From NCBI GenBank assembly GCA_001464965.1, contig LNEJ01000023.1, positions 1 through 41,339 on the forward strand: a stretch of 41,339 nucleotides of DNA, in the 5' to 3' direction. The position numbers were made by a program, and so were the translations under genes. Every line of letters begins with the position of its first letter. Position 1 is the stretch's first letter. Source of the stretch: Gammaproteobacteria bacterium Ga0074134 (GTDB taxonomy: Bacteria; Pseudomonadota; Gammaproteobacteria; Ga0077554; Ga007554). Under the pieces are notes generated by a model. The model did no database searches, was not told the origin of the DNA, and saw only the letters and a list, made by a program, of their open reading frames with translations. Of this stretch, positions 37,199 through 41,339 are shown piece by piece.

Positions 37199-38773
37199 TC
37201 AGCTTCCCACCAGACCTTTAACGCGCCCCACGACATCGACATCAAGCAGCAACAATGTCTCAATGCCGCCGAAAATTACTAAAAGGCCAAGACCCGTCAA
37301 TGCAAACGCCCCCATTTCTATACGCCGTTTGCGTGTTTGCGCAGGAGTCCACACCATTGACACACTGCCCAATACTGGAATTCCCGTGATTTCCATCAGA
37401 CTGCGCCGATTGTCAAATACCGGTTTAAGTTGAGAGAACAGCAGCGCGAACACCAGCCCCCCGACTAAGCCGCCGAGCAACACCAAGCTCATCAACAAGG
37501 GGCGATTTGGGGCCGAGGGAGTCGATGGGACATAGGGTGGATCGATAACCCTGAACTTAACGTCATCGGCATTTTGCCCAACTTCCTGGGACATTTTGGC
37601 GGATTCGCGCCGCGCCAGCAGCGTGTCGTAGTTCTGCTTATTCACTTCATAATCGCGGTTTAGCTGTGCCAGCTCGGTTTCAACCTGGGGAATGACATTC
37701 ACCATCCCCTTTAACTGATTGACCCGTCTGGAGTATTCCCCCACACGTACCCGCAACGAGGCCACGTTGGCATCCGCCTCGTTCAAGGCGATTTTCATTT
37801 GGGCATACACTGGATTTGCTGCGGCCGCGCTACTGCCCTTTTTGCCCTTCGAGGCCGCTGCTTTCAACTCATCCTGCTTTTTCTTCTGCAGCTCCGCAAT
37901 GAGGCGCTTGATCTCGACGACATCAGGGTGGCGTTCCGTGTATTGCAACAACAAACTATCCATTTTGGTTTGCAAATCCGTGATTCGGGCATCAATAGCG
38001 GATGTTGATGCGGTCGGAGGCGGGGCGATGGTAGCGTCGGAAGGATCCTCATCTTCAATCTGGCGTTTGAGCTCATTCCGGCGGTTTTCGGCTTCGCGCA
38101 ACTCCAGTTGCGCCTGGTTGAGAAGTCCCATTTCCGTCTGCATGCTGTCGTAATACCCTTCACCACGCGCGGGCATCATGCCTACATTTTTGCGTTTGAA
38201 TTCCTTGACTTTTTCTTCGGCCTCGACGAGGCGCCGCTCGTAGTCAGCAATCTGTTTGTCGATGAAGTGCTGGGCGCTGTCCGAGTCCCGCCGGCTTTCG
38301 CCCAGGCTGCTTTCCACAAAAATAGTGAGCAATGACTGCACAACCTTCTTTGCCAATTGCGGATTGCTATTTACATAGGAAATTGTGTACAAGTTCTCCC
38401 GGCCTGTGCCTTCCATGGTGATCTCTTTACCCAGGGCAGCCAGCAACCCCTCCATCTGCTCCGGCTCTTTTCCTTGCAGGTCGAGATCGGTCATGCGCGC
38501 CACCTTCTCAAGATTCGGGCGGCTAAGCAGCGTGCGCGTCATAAGGGCTATCTGTTGATCAATGTCGGTCTGGACGGTCAAGCCGCTCAACAAAGGCTTG
38601 AGGATGGACTGGGTATCCACATACACACGCGCCGAGGCCTTGTACTGGTCGGGCATTTTATAAACTACGATCCAGCCTATAAAACATACCAGCCATGCAA
38701 CCAGCAGCACAAGCCAGCGGTGACGCAATACACCGCGCGCATAGACAAGCACCTGGGCAATAACGTCTTGCAT
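37199..38773 (-). CDS. Wzz-like chain-length determinant, exosortase A-associated (TIGR03007)
   Basis: This 524-aa co-polymerase has an N-terminal membrane segment (about 19-37, WLVLLVAWLVCFIGWIVV) before KMPDQYKASARVYVDTQSIL, a large periplasmic coiled-coil region (about 165-400) with EKVKEFKRKN and NRRNELKRQIEDE, and a Pro-rich motif YVPSTPSAPNRP before a second membrane segment (about 428-450). A further hydrophobic stretch near the C-terminus (about 490-512) is a feature of this family. It should set polymer length with the BY-kinase encoded next. A 253-bp gap separates it from the Wza-like gene. Confidence 0.93.
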   Translation of the reverse strand: MQDVIAQVLVYARGVLRHRWLVLLVAWLVCFIGWIVVYKMPDQYKASARVYVDTQSILKPLLSGLTVQTDIDQQIALMTRTLLSRPNLEKVARMTDLDLQGKEPEQMEGLLAALGKEITMEGTGRENLYTISYVNSNPQLAKKVVQSLLTIFVESSLGESRRDSDSAQHFIDKQIADYERRLVEAEEKVKEFKRKNVGMMPARGEGYYDSMQTEMGLLNQAQLELREAENRRNELKRQIEDEDPSDATIAPPPTASTSAIDARITDLQTKMDSLLLQYTERHPDVVEIKRLIAELQKKKQDELKAAASKGKKGSSAAAANPVYAQMKIALNEADANVASLRVRVGEYSRRVNQLKGMVNVIPQVETELAQLNRDYEVNKQNYDTLLARRESAKMSQEVGQNADDVKFRVIDPPYVPSTPSAPNRPLLMSLVLLGGLVGGLVFALLFSQLKPVFDNRRSLMEITGIPVLGSVSMVWTPAQTRKRRIEMGAFALTGLGLLVIFGGIETLLLLDVDVVGRVKGLVGS

Positions 38774-38940
38774 CTGTTACCTCAAATATAGACAAACTGC
38801 GCAATCACCTGCCAAGGCATACGCCTGTAGTGTCGCACGCGATAGCGGCTTCAACTGCTTTTTTCAGGCCACTCCGACGAAAGTGCATGTGACTTTACTC
38901 GCATGCTCGGGGCTGCCCGCATAAGAAAAGCAATAACGCC

Positions 38941-38959
38941 AGCCCCCTTAACAAGGGCT
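38941..38959 (-). terminator. Imperfect hairpin after the Wza-like gene
   Basis: On the minus strand AGCCCTT and AAGGGGGCT pair with a small bulge around GTT. It is 67 bp past the stop of the export lipoprotein gene. No direct U-run follows, so termination would be partial; it may attenuate read-through into the chain-length gene. Confidence 0.35.
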
Positions 38960-39026
38960 GTGAAACATCATTGCTGCTGCCTGTACCTGAACGAAAAGGT
39001 TAGGGCAAATAACTCTCAACATCCCG

Positions 39027-39680
39027 TTAGAACCAGGATTCAGGAATGATAAGGATGTCCCCTGGCAATATATCGACATTCGCGCTGATATCTCCATCCT
39101 TTATCAAATCCTCCAGGCGCACCTGAAACTGCTTCTGTTTGCCACCCACAAAGCGCACGATACTGGCCTTGTTTCCATCGGCGGCATTGGTGATTCCACC
39201 CACGGCAATCATCAGGTCCAGCATGGTCATCTTTTGGCGATAAGGAAGCGCCTGAGGCTTGGCGGCCTCGCCCACGACACGAACCTGTTCGCTGTAGGGC
39301 CCGACAAATCCGCCCACAATAACGGTAACGATGGGTTCTTTAATATATGTCGCAAGGGACTTTTCAATGTCGCGCGCCAATTGAGTCGGGGTCTTGCCGC
39401 TGGCGGGGAGGTCTTCTACAAGGGGGGTGGTAATCTTGCCGTCGGGACGTACCGTCACCGTGGTGGAAACTTCCGAATTGCGCCACACAAAAATGTTGAC
39501 GCTGTCACCTGGGCCAATGAGATAGTTATAGGTGTCGGGGTCGGATGTCGAGGGCAAAGAGCCCTTGGCTATGGGCAGCGGAGGGTACTTGTTGGCCGTG
39601 CAGCCCGCCATTGCCAGGGACAGCACAAGGATTGCCAGCGCACAGATTTGATAACAGGATTGGTGCCGGGAAATATTCAT
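39027..39680 (-). CDS. Wza-like polysaccharide export lipoprotein (TIGR03027-like)
   Basis: This 217-aa protein has a lipoprotein signal with lipobox LAMAGC (Cys27), so it is lipid-anchored, presumably in the outer membrane. The poly-saccharide export domain YLIGPGDSVNIFVWRNSEVSTTVTV, with VRPDGKITTPLVEDL and a SLBB-type domain after it (VRVVGEAAKPQALPYRQKMTMLDLMIAVGG), is clear. It ends in DILIIPESWF. It would form the secretion channel or part of it. It is the first gene of the locus and stands alone, 253 bp upstream of the chain-length gene. Confidence 0.94.
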   Translation of the reverse strand: MNISRHQSCYQICALAILVLSLAMAGCTANKYPPLPIAKGSLPSTSDPDTYNYLIGPGDSVNIFVWRNSEVSTTVTVRPDGKITTPLVEDLPASGKTPTQLARDIEKSLATYIKEPIVTVIVGGFVGPYSEQVRVVGEAAKPQALPYRQKMTMLDLMIAVGGITNAADGNKASIVRFVGGKQKQFQVRLEDLIKDGDISANVDILPGDILIIPESWF

Positions 39681-39756
39681 TTTTTATTCATCCGCTTAAA
39701 CAGGATTCCAAACAGAGGCATATCGTTGATTGTTATCATACGCCCGAGTGAAGCAC

Positions 39757-39785
39757 AAATTAGTTACAGCTTTGCATTGTATCAA
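39757..39785 (-). promoter_or_regulatory. Candidate promoter for the Wza-like gene
   Basis: On the minus strand TTGATA (39785-39780) and TAATTT (39762-39757) are spaced by 17 bp, about 75 bp before the start codon. This is a reasonable sigma-70 match, but not verified. I saw no sigma-54 -24/-12 pair with correct spacing here. Confidence 0.4.
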
Positions 39786-39875
39786 ACAAAGTATGGTTTT
39801 GACGCACCCTCTTTGTAGGATTTCACCCCATCGCCGTGTCATACGCTCACTCCGGCAATAGGATATTATACACAT

Positions 39876-41228
39876 ATGAACAACAAGTTACTTGCCCAGC
39901 GTGATTTGGCGGTGCTCTGGCATCCTTGCACCCAGATGAAGGATCACGAACAACTGCCTGTTATCCCGATCCGGCGTGGCACAGGGGTGTGGCTGGAGGA
40001 TTTCGACGGCAACCGCTATATCGACGCCATCAGCTCGTGGTGGGTCAATCTTTTCGGTCATGCCAACCCGCGTATCAATGCCGCCCTGCACGAGCAGCTC
40101 GACACCCTGGAGCATGTCTTATTGGCCGGTTTTTCCCACGAGACGGTGATCTGCTTATCGGAACGGTTGGTTGCGCTTACGCCGCTGGGCCTTAGCCGCT
40201 GCTTTTACGCCGACAATGGATCATCCGCCGTTGAAGTGTCCCTGAAGATGAGCTACCACTACTGGCGCAACCTGGGGCACGCACACAAGACCAAGTTCAT
40301 TACACTGACCAACAGTTATCATGGCGAGACGCTGGGCGCCCTCGCCATGGGCAACGTCCCCCTCTATAAAGAAACCTATGCGCCGCTGCTGATGGAGACG
40401 ATCAGCGTGCCCTCTCCCGATTGCTATTATCGTGAATCCGGCGAGTCCTGCGCTGATTACTCGCGGCGTATGTTTAGCCACATGGAGCAGGCGCTGGAGC
40501 AACACGCTGGCCAAGCATGCGCGGTGATCGTGGAACCACTGGTACAATGCGCCGGCTCGATGCGCATGTATGATCCGGTTTATCTTACCCTGCTGCGCGC
40601 TGCCTGCGACAAACACAACGTCCATCTTATCGCCGATGAGATCGCGGTGGGTTTTGGGCGTACCGGTACAATGTTCGCCTGTGAACAGGCGGGCATTACA
40701 CCGGATTTCATGTGCCTGTCCAAGGGACTCACCGGGGGCTATTTACCGCTGTCCGTGGTGTTGACCACGGAAGTGGTCTATCAGGCATTCTATGATGATT
40801 ATCAGAACCTGACGGCCTTTCTGCACTCCCACAGTTATACCGGCAATCCCCTCGCTTGCCGGGCAGCGCTGGCGACGCTTGACATCTTCGAGCAAAACAA
40901 CGTGCTGGAAAGGAACCAAGCGCTTGCCGAAGCCATGCGTGCTACGACAGCCCATTTCGCGGATCACCCGCACGTCGCCGAGGTGCGTCAGCGCGGCATG
41001 ATCCTCGCCATTGAAATGGTCAAAGACAAACGCACGCGAGAGCCGTATCCCTGGCAGGAACGCCGCGGTCTGCGTGTCTACCGTCATGCCTTGGAAAAAG
41101 GCGTGCTGCTCAGGCCGCTAGGCAACGTCGTCTACCTCATGCCACCTTATGTCATCACGGAAGAGCAAATCGCTTATATTGCCGAGGTGGCTTGGGAAGG
41201 GATAACTCTTGCAACCCGTGATGCCTGA
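39876..41228 (+). CDS. bioA: Adenosylmethionine-8-amino-7-oxononanoate aminotransferase
   Basis: BioA makes 7,8-diaminopelargonate in biotin synthesis, using S-adenosylmethionine as amino donor and PLP as cofactor. The 450-aa protein has the diagnostic WHPCTQM near the N-terminus, the substrate-site SSWWVNLFGHANPRI, TNSYHGETLGALAMG, the PLP Asp254 in LIADEIAVGFGRTG and Lys283 in CLSKGLTGGYLPLS. The Shine-Dalgarno is weak (AGGA, 12 bases upstream). No other bio genes are in the window. It reads away from the XrtA locus and is followed after 15 bp by the second MITE-like copy. Confidence 0.96.
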   Translation: MNNKLLAQRDLAVLWHPCTQMKDHEQLPVIPIRRGTGVWLEDFDGNRYIDAISSWWVNLFGHANPRINAALHEQLDTLEHVLLAGFSHETVICLSERLVALTPLGLSRCFYADNGSSAVEVSLKMSYHYWRNLGHAHKTKFITLTNSYHGETLGALAMGNVPLYKETYAPLLMETISVPSPDCYYRESGESCADYSRRMFSHMEQALEQHAGQACAVIVEPLVQCAGSMRMYDPVYLTLLRAACDKHNVHLIADEIAVGFGRTGTMFACEQAGITPDFMCLSKGLTGGYLPLSVVLTTEVVYQAFYDDYQNLTAFLHSHSYTGNPLACRAALATLDIFEQNNVLERNQALAEAMRATTAHFADHPHVAEVRQRGMILAIEMVKDKRTREPYPWQERRGLRVYRHALEKGVLLRPLGNVVYLMPPYVITEEQIAYIAEVAWEGITLATRDA

Positions 41229-41243
41229 TCTGAGGCTCGCGAA

Positions 41244-41339
41244 GAGCCTGTCTGTGAATAAATCATCCCGGCGTTGCTGCCCCAAAACACGCCAGGCAAG
41301 GCGCGAGGAGAGAAGTTTGGTGATTCCAAATGAACGACG
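41244..41339. mobile_element. MITE-like element, copy 2 (left part only, cut by window edge)
   Basis: The terminal repeat starts GAGCCTGTCTGTGAATAAAT at 41244. Positions 41244-41305 match 1061-1122 at 59 of 62 bases, including an identical 33-bp stretch carrying CCCCAAAACACGCC. After that the two copies diverge (GAGGAGAGAAGTTTGG here). The right end lies beyond the window. Like copy 1, it begins right behind a stop codon, here bioA. Confidence 0.8.

Noticed and set aside
38881-38945. Sigma-54 promoter for the chain-length gene
   Set aside because: Minus-strand TGGCGTTATTGC has GG and GC elements separated by 7 instead of 10 bases, so it cannot be a -24/-12 promoter.
39841-39878. Second dif-like site at the right end of the XrtA locus
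   Set aside because: GGATATTATACACATATG shares only AT-rich character; the XerC arm and TGTATA core are missing.

Overview
The window reads as chromosome of a free-living, GC-rich gammaproteobacterium. Housekeeping genes (purB, rnd, hemH, nhaA, avtA, nfi, bioA) have gammaproteobacterial character. At 17290-17317 there is a 28-bp site that differs from the E. coli chromosome-dimer resolution site dif at only four positions. The window therefore very probably spans the replication terminus. I see no rRNA, tRNA, CRISPR array or prophage.

Left part (1-17.3 kb). A small low-GC orphan ORF is followed by the AmmeMemoRadiSam genes: amrB and amrA on the minus strand, and amrS divergent from them. A 254-bp non-coding element with 29-bp terminal inverted repeats (MITE-like) sits exactly between amrB and amrA, and every plausible start codon of amrA lies inside it. 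A second copy begins at 41244, just after bioA, and runs off the right edge. Next come a membrane-anchored periplasmic-binding-fold protein overlapping nfi; an exported protein of unknown function overlapping an alpha/beta hydrolase; avtA; purB; a RIO kinase with rnd; a Crp/Fnr-type regulator; a small membrane protein; nhaA; and hemH. The dif site follows.

Right part (17.35-39.7 kb). Eighteen minus-strand genes form one exosortase A (XrtA/EpsH) exopolysaccharide and protein-sorting locus, all pointing toward dif. Spacing suggests four transcription units: (i) a Wza-like export lipoprotein; (ii) Wzz-like chain-length protein, BY-kinase-like ATPase, outer-membrane beta-barrel protein and ExeA-like ATPase; (iii) wecB, polysaccharide deacetylase, FemAB-like protein and two glycosyltransferases; (iv) AsnB-like amidotransferase, XrtA-EpsI, two glycosyltransferases, CapK-like adenylate-forming enzyme, VpsJ-like toroid protein, formyltransferase and O-antigen-ligase-like polymerase/ligase. 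Together they would build, modify, polymerise and export a polysaccharide and process PEP-CTERM proteins at the inner membrane. No initiating sugar-phosphate transferase, flippase, PrsK/PrsR regulators or PEP-CTERM substrate protein is in the window, so these must be elsewhere.

The right edge holds bioA on the plus strand and the second MITE-like copy. The strongest unusual signals are the dif site with the XrtA locus ending 32 bp from it, and the MITE that has replaced the 5' end of amrA.
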